From: Daphnia carinata
Lineage: Eukaryota > Arthropoda > Branchiopoda > Diplostraca > Daphniidae
Assembly: GCF_022539665.2 (NCBI RefSeq)
Contig: NC_081334.1
Coordinates: forward strand, 6,914,424-6,978,423
Direction: 5' to 3'
Length of the DNA: 64,000 nt
The notes below the pieces were generated by a model that worked only from the letters and a program-made list of their open reading frames with translations, was not told the DNA's origin and did not search any database. Shown piece by piece: positions 1 through 20,748 of the stretch (position 1 is the stretch's first letter; each line of letters opens with the position of its first letter). The position numbers were made by a program, and so were the translations under genes.

Positions 1-18
1 TTTTCTTTTTGTTCCAAG

Positions 19-1218
19 GAAGAGAACAAATCGATCAGGGAACACGTACCATTTTGTACGGTGTTTTGTTGGTAGTTGGCACGCTAGGACTCTTATTGGT
101 CCTTGTATTACCAGCGGTAATCAATTTTGATACGTTTTCCGGATTTTGTAAGTTATTCACCTTCAACTTAATTTCAGATGAAAGATTCCGATGCATCCAG
201 AAATTCGAAATCCAATGATGGAGCCGTGGCAACTCGCGGAGCACAGCCTACTCAAGGCCCATTGGATGCATTTTTAAGATCAATTAAACTCTTTTTCACA
301 AAAGATATGGGTCTTCTTTCCGTCGCATTCTTTTATATTGGTAATCAAAACATTATTTAAGAAGTTATAATTTAAACTGATCTAAATATAAATATTTCAG
401 GTATCGAGTATTCCTTTTTAAGTGGCGTCTACAGCTCAAGTATTGGATTTACGCTCGAATTTGAAGACAGTAAACGACTGGTTGGTTTATCAGGAATTTT
501 CATTGGTGTCGGTGAAATTGCAGGTACTATTGTTTTGCTACTGTATATCGTCTTGCTAGTATTTTAAAAGTTGTTAATCTTTAAAGGTGGAGCCCTGTTT
601 GGAATTCTTGGATCAAAAACTGTTCGATATGGCCGTGATCCGATTATTCTTACTGGATTTCTAACACAGGCCGTTGGCTTCTTTATCATCTTCCTCAACA
701 TTCCAGATAATGCTCCCTTCGGGGATACTACTGACACTGCATTCATTACAAGCAGGTACTATTTATAAATTGGTTTAGATTAAATTCCTGGTAATATTTC
801 ATTCCCACTCCATATTGCAGTTCATTTTTAGCCATTTTGAGCAGTTTCCTGGTAGCTTTTGGTGATGCTTGCTTCAATACGCAAGTCTATAGTATTCTTG
901 GAGGCATTTACCCAAATGATAGTGCGCCAGCATTTGCGCTATTCAAATTCGTTTCGGTAATCAGCATGCTCTTTGATGAATAATTAATAGAATTTAAAAG
1001 TAATCAGAGTTTTTTTGTTTTGCCAGTCATTGGCGTCTGCTGCTAGCTTTTTCTACAGCCCATACATAGGAATCCATCCGCAGTTGATAATAATTGGAGT
1101 TTTGTTATTCGCTGGAACAATCTGTTTTTGGCTTGTCGAGTGGCGCAGTGTTTATAAGAAAGCGCACTTGATAGAGACGAGTAATCCCGATTCCGCAGTC
1201 GATAAGGAATTTGATTAA
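19..1218 (+). CDS. MFSD11: MFSD11 / UNC93-like major facilitator protein, C-terminal part
   Basis: An orphan polytopic membrane protein of the UNC93 branch of the major facilitator superfamily; its substrate is not established. The 5' end lies left of the window. Exons read as 19-116, 178-340, 401-523, 587-755, 821-956 and 1027-1218, all with GT-AG introns of about 60-70 nt and matching phases. The opening GREQID stretch, a run of about six hydrophobic membrane segments, the GLSGIFIG motif and a late DSAPAFALFKF segment agree with what I recall of animal MFSD11 and less well with UNC93A or UNC93B1. It ends with a short hydrophilic cytoplasmic tail after the VEW motif. A possible poly(A) signal AATAAA lies at 1711-1716. 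The family call is strong; orthology to MFSD11 rather than another UNC93-like paralogue is fairly strong. Confidence 0.85.
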
Positions 1219-3540
1219 ATTATGTTACATTCAGATTCTAACTTTTTTTTTAATGGTGAGGGCTGATGAGACGGAAACTGGATTTTTAAAAAGATGTAAT
1301 ACACATATTTTATGCAAACAGCGGAGTTTGAAATGAACCCATTTCTTAACTGCCTTCTAAATTTTTATTAAGAACAGAAGTATAGTTGAAAAAAAAGATA
1401 CAACAGAATGCTGTCGGGATTTAGAAACCGTACGACCGAGAAAATCGAATGAACACGTGGTAAAATCTTGTCAGTGGTGAAATCTTTAAAAAGTTTAGCT
1501 CGTTCCCTGCATGACTTCCACTTAATCTCGGTAGAATCTTCCCTCTAGCTGTATTGAAGGTAATTGTTGGCTCTTTTCTGCACAAACACCATGACAAAAA
1601 AAAAAAGATAGTATGCTTGGACTTCATTGGAAGTTCAGCCTTTGGCTGGAAACCAAGTGACCTAAGAGAGTGGAAATTTTTATTGGCTTCAAGTGTAGCT
1701 CAAGCACACAAATAAAGTAAGAAAAGAGTATTCCTTTATAATTATTCATATCTATTTGTAGTTGAACTGGTTTCACATATTTCTTTGTAAACACATTAGC
1801 CAAGCTTCAGCTATCAGTCAAACTTACCCAATTAAAATAACAGTAGATTCTAAAAAGGCACTCACACAGACAAAGAGTGATCGAACTTTAGTATTCTAGA
1901 CATAGTCAAATTTTTCACTAAGTGTGCAGTATAAGACAGTGATATATATACAAATAACTTTTGTGAATGATTTTAGTCTAGGCTAAAATGATCACCATCT
2001 CAGATCATGAATAACTTTACAGTTACCTTGAAAGTGTTGACGCTGATTTTGTTTTGGTTTGTATTTCTGTTACATGTTATTAAGATGGTTAATATTTTTC
2101 ACGATTAGAACACTCAGCAAATTGTAGCTACTGGCTGCATCATATGTAGAACTGAGTTGCCTACATTCACACTTCCTGGAACCTAGATAATACAGAATAG
2201 ATAATATTCTGTTTCAACATTATAGCTACAACAATTTCAGTTGTCAGTCGAAGTATGTTATTCCATAGGTTTCCAAGTTTGTCTAGCTCCTATTTTTATT
2301 TCAGTATTAGAACTAATTGATTTTAGTTACCTTGTGATAGATATACTGTCCACAGCAATTTTTATTCGGTGACTTCAACCGGGACCAATTCGCCACTTAA
2401 TTTGATGTTTTAGATTTCATCCCTCGATTGCTATGACAAGGCTTCATTTTGTCTACGATTTACACCAGTTCACGGGTCTCGGGCGATAAACTTGAAATCA
2501 TTTTTATATTTTTACTTAATCTAGATGCAAAGCTAGTTTTTTTTAATCACGTTATATGTTTAATGTTATATATTGGATGTTCAAATTGCCTAATTTTTAT
2601 TTTTCTTCTAGATATTCTTCACTTGTTGATATTTACTGGCAACGCTACCCTTATCAGGCTTGGTTTACTGGAAAACTTAAGAACTTTAGGACACTTACTG
2701 GGTGACACAAATTTACGGTAATGTAATATTAAACTATCAAAAACATTGAGTAACGAAAAGATATTTGAGCACGAAATGAATTTGTATTGACGTTCGTTCA
2801 ACGATACACATCAACGTGACAGAAAGTTCTCCAGTGTTTATGTGGTCGGTATGTTATGAATGAACTATGTATATTTTTGAATGATTTCTTCATAACAGCC
2901 CATGGAGAAATGAGGTTGAAGACGAGCGATGGGCATCGATCAATGATATATCACGCTCGGATAATCAAGCGAGTAAACAGTTAAAGGTCAGCAGGTGTTT
3001 GCTATTGAGGCTTATTGTGTGTTAGATGATTATTTACCTATACCGTTTTCTTAAAGCACAAAGATGCGGTGAGATGATTGAGATCTACCGACAAGAGATT
3101 GGTGCAATGACAAGTCTATTCTACTAAAAATATGTTATTGTGGGTTAGCTAGAAAACTAGCGATAATCGCTATTTGCGACTGATTGAAAATTGGACACTG
3201 CACCAAGAGCTCACATCTACGCATCACCTGCAAATACGCATTTAACAAGAGAAAACGAAGAAACTGATAAGGAGACTAAAAATTGCGTTTTTTTTTGTCT
3301 TTTCCTTAATAATGCGTATGACAAATCATACGAATTACCTTCTGATGCATGGCTGAATAATATATTCAAGAAATAAAAAAAGGCGTGTAACAACGAGCAG
3401 AATAAAGAAGAAGTTTCCGCGTCATGCTATGTCTCACTTGATGGAGTCGCGAAGGACAAAAAAATGAAAACCTAATTGGAACCACACGCAGAGAAAACCC
3501 GAAAATAGAGTACAACAACCGACCTGCAGAAAGACCGTAC
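1219..3540. other. AT-rich intergenic stretch
   Basis: This holds the 3' untranslated part of the MFSD11-like gene and then AT-rich sequence. Short open stretches with plausible splice sites occur near 2433-2488, 2611-2720 and 2899-2987, but they share no frame and I recognise no protein in them. No RNA gene or repeat is evident. Confidence 0.4.
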
Positions 3541-6797
<3,257 letters not shown>

Positions 6798-7862
6798 CTC
6801 TGAGTATAAAGAAGAGAGACTGACTGAAAAACAGTTTCCGAGTGTAGAGAGTGTCTCTTCTGCTCTCTCGATATATATTCCTGCAAACCACCTAAATTTT
6901 CAATACATGGCTTGAAATGGAGGACTCTTAACTCACCCAACAACAACAAAATAGCAATAGTCAGAAGATGATGGCGAGGTTTAAGTGCGATAAGCAAATC
7001 AAGGGAGTAGGTCAATAGAAAAACAGAACAACAAAGAAAATGATTTGTTGACGAGGAATATCCAAATGAGAATGACGACGAATTATTTTAACTAAGAATT
7101 GAAAACAAATTTGTCTTTAAAACTGAAAAAGAACAAAGGGTAGATTATTGTGAAATCCTTACCTGAGTTTGGGCAGGACACTATCTCCCAGAAACTAAAT
7201 ACAATGATTTTACAGTCGATGACCTAAAGTTTACCTATTTTTTTTCTACGACTTAGTCTGCAGCTTGTTTACGGGAAACAGCTGAGTCTGTTTTTCATTG
7301 TCCCAGTCGGGGCGTATGCAAGTTTGAATAATTACGAAAAAAAATTGCGTATTAATAAAAAAATTTAACTGATACTATACTGATTAAAATTTTTAAAACT
7401 TGTAAAGGACATTCAATTTGAAAACATAAATTTATTTCTAAATGTAAAATTTAAAAGTTGTAGCGCAGTAGTCTTCTTTCATGATTTGCGCGGAAAAGCT
7501 TCCATTCCGCGTCGTCTACGATTTTCTCTCTTTGCATTTGGGTTCTTTCGTCGTCGTTCTTCAGCCTATAGAATACTGTCAAGTAAGTCTGATGGAAACT
7601 AACTTTGAATCGTTATTTATTTTAAACATCCTTTATGTTATCAAGCCTTAGAACCCAATTTCGGTTCTCTTACTTCGTTTTGTGTGATATTAAATAGAAG
7701 TACCCAATTTCTAAATTGTATTGAACGATGTTTTTGCCATTGCAACTTGAGTGTGTGACCAGCGGTCTAACTCGAGAAATGGCTTCTGTCATTTTTAGTT
7801 ATTATTAGTCGTGAGCATTTGTATTTTAACTATGTGCTATAATTCTGTGTGTTCCTTTTAGA
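6798..7862. promoter_or_regulatory. Head-to-head BCAS3 / RpS10 intergenic region and RpS10 first exon
   Basis: The two start codons are about 1.07 kb apart on opposite strands, so both promoters must lie here. A non-coding first exon of RpS10 probably ends at 7582, where AA|gtaagt gives a strong donor; the matching acceptor is at 7860-7861. The stretch 7521-7560 is pyrimidine-rich and could carry the 5' terminal oligopyrimidine start usual for ribosomal protein mRNAs, but the exact start site cannot be read from sequence. Confidence 0.45.
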
Positions 7863-8516
7863 ATGTTGATGCCAAAAAGGCACCGTGCCCTCATCTATGA
7901 ATACCTCTTCAAGGAGGGAGTTCTTGTGGCGATGAAGGATACCCATCTCGCCAAGCACCCCGAGATTGATGTGCCTAACCTCCATGTGATGAAGGCCCTT
8001 CAGGTATGTCATTTATTGTTTGAAGAAAACTATTTTACTGATTGTTTATTCCCAATTTGCAGTCTTTGAAGTCTCGTGCCTATGTCACTGAACAGTTTGC
8101 TTGGCGCCACTACTACTGGTACCTTACCAACGAGGGTATCCAGTACTTGAGGGACTATCTCCATCTACCCCCAGAGGTAATGATTGCTTGACATTATTTT
8201 GCTGGATGTAGCTTCTAAACTGTTTGCATGTTAGATTGTCCCAGCCACTCTGAAGCCCAAGAGGACTGAGTCTGCTCGTCCACGAGCGGCCGCTGCAGCC
8301 AGGCCAGAGGCTTCCAAACTGTCAGAGGATCGTACCGCTTACAGGCGTTCGGCCCCAGCTGGTGGTGACAAGAAAGCTGATGTTGGAGCTGGTGCCAACC
8401 CCAACTTGGAATTCGTAAGTTTATTCGTAAATGGATTTTTAAAAATGTGTAGTCACTTATATTGCATTATACAGAGAGGCGGATATGGACGCGGTCGTGG
8501 ATCAGCACCCCAATGA
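7863..8516 (+). CDS. RpS10: Small ribosomal subunit protein eS10 (RpS10)
   Basis: A component of the 40S ribosomal subunit head near the mRNA entry and beak region. Four coding exons (7862-8003, 8063-8176, 8235-8414, 8475-8516) encode 158 residues, near the usual 155-165. All introns are phase 0 and 58-60 nt long. The N-terminal winged-helix domain is complete: start [20 protein letters not shown], then HVMKALQSLKSR and the [17 protein letters not shown] motif. The tail is the typical alanine-rich and then glycine/arginine-rich extension ending RGRGSAPQ. The ATG sits one base after the acceptor of the preceding intron. A poly(A) signal AATAAA at 8541-8546 lies 25 nt after the stop, giving a very short 3' UTR as expected for a ribosomal protein gene. 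Confidence 0.97.
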
Positions 8517-8799
8517 ACGTGTAATTTTTGAGGGAGGTTGAATAAACTTGTCCTCGACCATCAGTTTTTTCGTTTTCGTTATTTTATTTTGAGGCATCTT
8601 GTATTTGTGTGATAACCTATTAGGTGGCTAAATATGGACGTATAAGTCCAAAAAATAGTGATGTAAGGTGGTAAAAAAAAATCTGAAAGTAGTGGGTTGA
8701 TTTTTTCCGCAGCTCGAAAGATTAGTTCTTATTTTTAGCGGTAGATGGCATGGAATGTACGAAAGGCGGAGCGCGTGACGTAGAAGCCACCAGGTAGCA

Positions 8800-9042
8800 G
8801 CACGGTCGCCGCGCCTGCGCGTTGGTGTGGGCTGTACCCTGCCTCCCGTCAGTCTTGAAATTCTTTGTGCATTTCTAGCATACCAGCGTCAGTCCCACCG
8901 TTCGCCGCAGCGAAACACAACCCACGACTCTCCCACAACAACTTATTTGGCGTACGGGAAAAAAAGTTATTTCTACTCGTTTTCCAAGTGTTTTCGACGC
9001 CACTGCATAGGGGAATACACCAAAGTGACCACAATTCAATAG
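8800..9042 (+). other. Probable non-coding first exon of the TEAD/scalloped gene
   Basis: A GC-richer stretch beginning around 8760-8830 stands out from its AT-rich surroundings and ends at a consensus donor (TAG|gtaagt, gt at 9043). No open frame continues to the TEA exons. By position it is the likely 5' UTR exon of the downstream TEAD gene; the start boundary is a guess. Confidence 0.35.
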
Positions 9043-10100
9043 GTAAGTCTTCTCGAAAGGTGTGCACATTGTGAGTTAAAGCGATTTTTCGAAAAGAGTG
9101 ACTCGAAACTATCGACCGACGCGACATACACAAGAGCCCGGGAAACCGTTGGCAAAAAATCCCTCGCATACTTGGCGTGCCTCGTCTAGTGTATGTTCTC
9201 TCGAGGCTCGTGTAGCCCTCTATCGGTGAATTGTGTCACCAATGGATGCTGCAACACAAAATCCAGCGTTCGTTCGTTCGTTCGTGTGTCGTAATGTTTT
9301 TTCTGACCAACCGATCCAGACACACACACACGTCTTTGTCTGAAACCTTAAAAAAAAAACTCATTTTATTCTGTGACATTTCTTCTTTCTTTTCTCTGAC
9401 GCGCCATTTTGAAGGGCTCTCGTGAAATTTTCCTTTTTTTCTTTTTTCTAAATGTATTTCTACGTTTAACTACCACAGGGTTGTTAAAAAGTCGATGGAA
9501 AAAAAAAGGGGAAAGAAGGGTCTTGTGGACACGGGGGTGTTTGTCCATATTTTAACCCCCTCTGATGTTCTTTTTTACTTTCTTGAAGGGGGAAAAAATA
9601 AGTGAGGGGGGAAAGCAAAAGAGATTTTTCTTTGATGTTATGATGATTATTCCTTTTTTTTTCTGGGTAGAAAGGAAAAAAAGGGGTTGAACCAAGGCCA
9701 CGACCTGTTGCTGGCCGACTGTTGAACATCGGGGGCTTGAACGTGACCCGCGCCGGTGGCCATTGACCACCACTCGATTTTCCCTACTACTGGACGCATA
9801 ACAAATAGAAAAGAAAAAAAAAACTTCCTTTTTGTACACACACACTCACAGATTTGTTAAGAGTTTTTTTTTTTTTTTTTTTTTTACTATCTGGCGCTCC
9901 TTGTAGTTTTATTCAAAAACATTCGTGCGTGAAAAAATATCAACTTCTTGTTTCTATATAAGAAAGAAAAAATTGAGCCAGCGTCGCCGTCGGCTTCTCT
10001 ACAGAGCGCATCTGGCGTCACGTTGAGCTAGACGCTGGTTTAAATTTAGAAACATATACACACAGAGAGATAGATAGAGAGTTTGTGTCTTAGAAAAATG

Positions 10101-10108
10101 TGACGTCA
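10101..10108. promoter_or_regulatory. CRE-like palindrome TGACGTCA
   Basis: A perfect 8-bp palindrome matching the CREB/ATF consensus, inside the TEAD 5' intron. A second copy lies 463 bp downstream. Binding is not shown by sequence alone. Confidence 0.3.
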
Positions 10109-10563
10109 TTATCAAACGTAGCAGACATAAGTAAAAAAAAAAAAAGCTTTAAAAGGTCAAATAGGATCAATATACACAAACGAGTTTCTCTCTCTCTCAG
10201 TGCGTGTTTCCGGAAATCATTTTTTATTTTCAATATCTAGTTAAAAGAAAAGAACGGGTTTTTCTTTTGTTCTAATTAAAATCTGACAAAGACGAGTTGA
10301 CGAGTTGGTTTTTTTCGTTTGATCTTTTGAACAAAAAACGACGTCTATGCTCTTTTGAGCACCTGTTGTTTGATCATTCACCAAAGCTTCTCGGTCTACA
10401 TCTTTGAAATTTTCTCTTTGTGTGTTTAAAATGTGTGAGAAATCTTGTCGACGATCTCGCAAGATCACTAAATGATAGTAGCGTGTACGTTATCTCTTTA
10501 TATAAAAAATAAGGTTCCCCTTTTTATCATTTGTATCGTTTCACTGATGTCATCATAACTACG

Positions 10564-10571
10564 TGACGTCA
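10564..10571. promoter_or_regulatory. CRE-like palindrome TGACGTCA (second)
   Basis: An identical perfect CREB/ATF palindrome, preceded by TACG so that the core reads ACGTGACGTCA. It is close to the first copy in the same intron. Confidence 0.3.
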
Positions 10572-13500
10572 TTTTTCATGTTGCATGCAACACGTTTCGA
10601 AATCTCAATTTCTACCGAGACACGAGACATTGGGTCGTAGCAGCCAAAAAAAAAAATGTTTGACTTAAAATGGTAGGAGAAAAAAAAAAGATATGGTAGA
10701 CCTTGATTAGTTCACGGTCAACCGTTTGATGATGAAATTTGTCGGGAGGCTGCTAGCTACCGGGGCTCCTTGTTTTTTCTTTTTACTGGACTCCTTTTCT
10801 TTTTAAATCAGAAAAAAAAGGACGGACCCTCCAGCGGCGTCTCGTATTGCAATGACGTGTGGTTGCTTGTGTGTGTGTATGTAAAATACGAGAATAGAAC
10901 AAGAGACGTGCTCGGCTTTTTTTTTCCTCTTGTTACATCACAGAGACACATGTCTTTTTGGGAGGCGGGTTTTGTCAGGGCAAAAAAAAAAAACTCTTGT
11001 GTACATAGCAAATAATCTCTGGTGATGAATAACGTCCCCTTGTTTTCGATATCGATCCCCCCTATTTTTTTGTAAATTTGCCTACAACCCGAGAGAAGAA
11101 AAAATCTTATTTTGCGGATCTTTTTTTTTTAGGAGGATGGCGCCGTCCATCAGGTGTGTCCATACTGGACTGCACCCTCTCTAAAACTTTTGGGCTTTTT
11201 TTTTATCGTTCTTTCGAAATCTTTACCTGCAGGGAAAAGAAGAAGGAGAAGCTTTTTTTTTTCGCTGGGTTCCTCTTATGTGTCGTGTACAAACGAAAAG
11301 AAGGAAGAGGTGGAAGGGGAGGTCCACCTTGTCCAATTCAACAGAGCTGCAGGCGATGGCAGCAGCCAAAGAAGGAAGGGGGGGGGGACTAGACATATAC
11401 ATTTTTTTTTGTATGTATATACGTACCCACCGACTCACCTAACCGACCCTCAGCACACCAGAAGACCCTTTTTGTGTGTGTGTATGTGTGTGTGTGTGTG
11501 TGTGTACCTGTGTACCTGTTGGGAAGCTGGAGGCGATCTCACCTTGACAGAGAACTCCCCACAACAGCAGCAGCTCGTGTATTCAAATGCACCGTTTCTC
11601 TTTCTATTCTTTAATACGTTTCGGGTCAAAAGACTCCCCCCCCCCTCATTTTTTATTATTATTATTATTATTATTATATTTCTTTTTCCCAACCACAACC
11701 TAAAAAGCTTTTTTTTCCCTTCGTTTTTAATAATCACACAACGAGGGATATAAATAATTTTTTTATTTAAAAAATTTTTTGTTAGACTTGAGGGGGTCAA
11801 ACCCCATCTATTGGAGCGTAACACCAACTTTGTTTACCCCCCTCCACCCTCATCAAAAAATCAAATTTGCCTAAAGAACCTGGAGCTAAAAAAGCGATGG
11901 AAATGGTCTATACGATATTATTCAAAATGCGTACAGCAACTATTGATCGATTGTCTAGGAATTAGATAAAGAAATGTATAAAACAAAAAATCATTTGAAA
12001 CCTGTTGGACAAGGATCGATGGATTAGTGCGGGGTCCTCCAACTGAAAGGGGACGAAAACAAAAAAAGAAAAACCAGTCCGCACAAAAAGAAGAACAATG
12101 GCGAGCACGTTTTGTTCTCTAAAAAAAAAAAGATATCGATAAACATCTCGTTTTTATAAAGGTTCTTCTTCAATATAAACTTAATCGGTCTACATCATCT
12201 GCGATGCCAAAGTGACCAGTCAACATCGTCTTTTCAAACGATCTCATATTTTGTACTAGTGACAAGAAAAACCGGCTTCGTGAATGACATCTTGTTTATT
12301 CCTCCCGTGACCTATAGACAATTCTTTCTTTTCCCTTTTCTTTATTTTTCACAACCAAAAATTCTCTGACGAAAATGTGAGACGGTTGTTTTTCTCGCTC
12401 TGATGGATTAAGAGATTGTCCGTGCGCCGCAGGGAGGGATCTCCCCCCCACTTTTTTTTTTTTTTTTTTTTTTTTGCTCCCACTACGTGATGGGCGACAA
12501 TGAGCTACGGATTGTATTGATATATAAAAACATCTTCCGGCACACAAACTTTTTTTCTTGTGTATGTTTTCGTCGTCTGTCTGTGCGTCTAGAAACACGT
12601 AGTACTACGCGCACACAAAAGATGAAATACGCTTGATAGGCTCATTAAGCGAGCGACAAACAAAATAAGGGGAACCCCTTCATCATTGAAAAAAAAAATC
12701 TCTTTTTTTTATTCTTTTGATGTTGTCCCGTTCTTTTTGTGTGTGTCGAAAGGAGGTCATTGATCACATTGAATTTTTTAAGTTGAAGAAGAAAAACCCT
12801 TTCGGTGGATGGAAAAGACGTTGGGGTCTTTGCTCATCAGAGCGCGTGTTAATCTTCGCATGTTTTCTACCTGCAGTAGACATTTGAAAATACGTTTGCC
12901 CCTCTTTGGCTTTTTATTTTCGAGTTGAACAATTCTGCAGAATAGACGGCCGAGAGAGAATGAGAACTTAGGGGTTAAATATCGAGGGGGGTCTCTTTCT
13001 TTAAGCGAGAGTAGGAGGGAACTTAAGAAGGAGGAGTTGGGTTATTACCTGAGGGGGCGCCAAAATCTTCTTTTTTATTTAAAAACCTCCTCCTCTTTCC
13101 CCCTCGTTTGGGTGGGGTAGGTGGAGGGGAGAGAGAGAGAGAGCTAGTAACAAAGTTTTTTCTTCTGTGTGTGTTGTTGTGGACCCAACTACATCCCCCG
13201 TTTGCAACTGTGCCCTCCCCCTCAACTGAATTCGATGAATTTTTCCCAAAAGTCCTGTCTCTCTCTCTCTCTACGTTATAACATTCCTGGGCTTCTGTCT
13301 GTGTGTGTACTATCCGCCGCTCTTCTCTCCGGTATCACAAAAAAAAAAAAAAGAAAAACCTGTGCGGACTTGTGTGTCTCCGTCGGTAGCAGAAGTAACG
13401 GACGGGAATGGATGGCAGGAAGCATTTTTGAAATAGTCTAGTGCTGGCAGTGTCTCGGTGCTGTCGTCTCTTTCTATTCGATCCATCCACTTTGCCTACA

Positions 13501-13650
13501 GTTGCTTTACTTAGTTGTTCCAGTGTAAATGTGAAGAGCCAACGGATTTTATTTTTTTTTTGTCCAGTGAAGATTGTGTGTGTGTGTGTGTGTGTTTGTG
13601 GGGGTTTGAATTTTGAGAAAAGGGAGCCCCGATTTTTTGTAGGGCTGTGG

Positions 13651-20261
<6,611 letters not shown>

Positions 20262-20713
20262 CCACATCTCTCCTGTTTTTGCACGAGAGGAGAGACAGAG
20301 AGGTCGTTTATATCTTTCTGTTTTTGTTTTTGCACTCGTAATCGACGAAGGAGATCGTGAAGAAGTTGTCAGAAAAGAAATGATTATATACATTGCGATG
20401 TGTGTGTGTGATACGCGATGGCAGCAAAGATGGAAGAGCAGCGAGACAACACTCCCCCCCCAAGGCATCTCTCTTTTTTCTTCATTTATATATTATAAAT
20501 ATTTTGTTGTTGTTGTTGTTTCTTTTTCCCTGCGTACCGTTGCAGCTATAGCATCAAGTTTTTTTTTTCTTCTTCTTGAGAAAAAACTAAACAAAACAAA
20601 CAGGTTTAAAAAAAAAAAAATTTAGATTTGTGGGAGGAGGGGGAGGGTCCGTTTTGTTTTGTGTGGGTAGGTAGACCCGTGTCCAGTACCAAGGCGATAT
20701 CAAATCTCTTGTT

Positions 20714-20748
<35 letters not shown>

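Larger units (their letters stand above)
9043..13650. other. Large 5' intron of the TEAD gene, low-complexity rich
   Basis: No coding exon is supported here. The sequence is crowded with A and T homopolymers (for example about T22 at 9864-9886 and T20 or so near 12451-12474), a (TG)n run at about 11477-11505, an (ATT)n run at about 11655-11678, GA-rich and CT-rich tracts near 13130 and 13260, and poly-C stretches. Two perfect CRE-like palindromes TGACGTCA occur at 10101-10108 and 10564-10571. Confidence 0.6.

Noticed and set aside
2433-2987. Possible small spliced gene (MTRLHFVYD..., WQRYPYQAW..., PWRNEVEDERW...)
   Set aside because: The pieces look faintly protein-like but cannot be joined in phase and match no family I know.
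11154-11753. 199-codon open frame on the plus strand
   Set aside because: It consists of homopolymer and microsatellite translation (runs of F, C/V, I) with no family resemblance and lies in the TEAD 5' intron.
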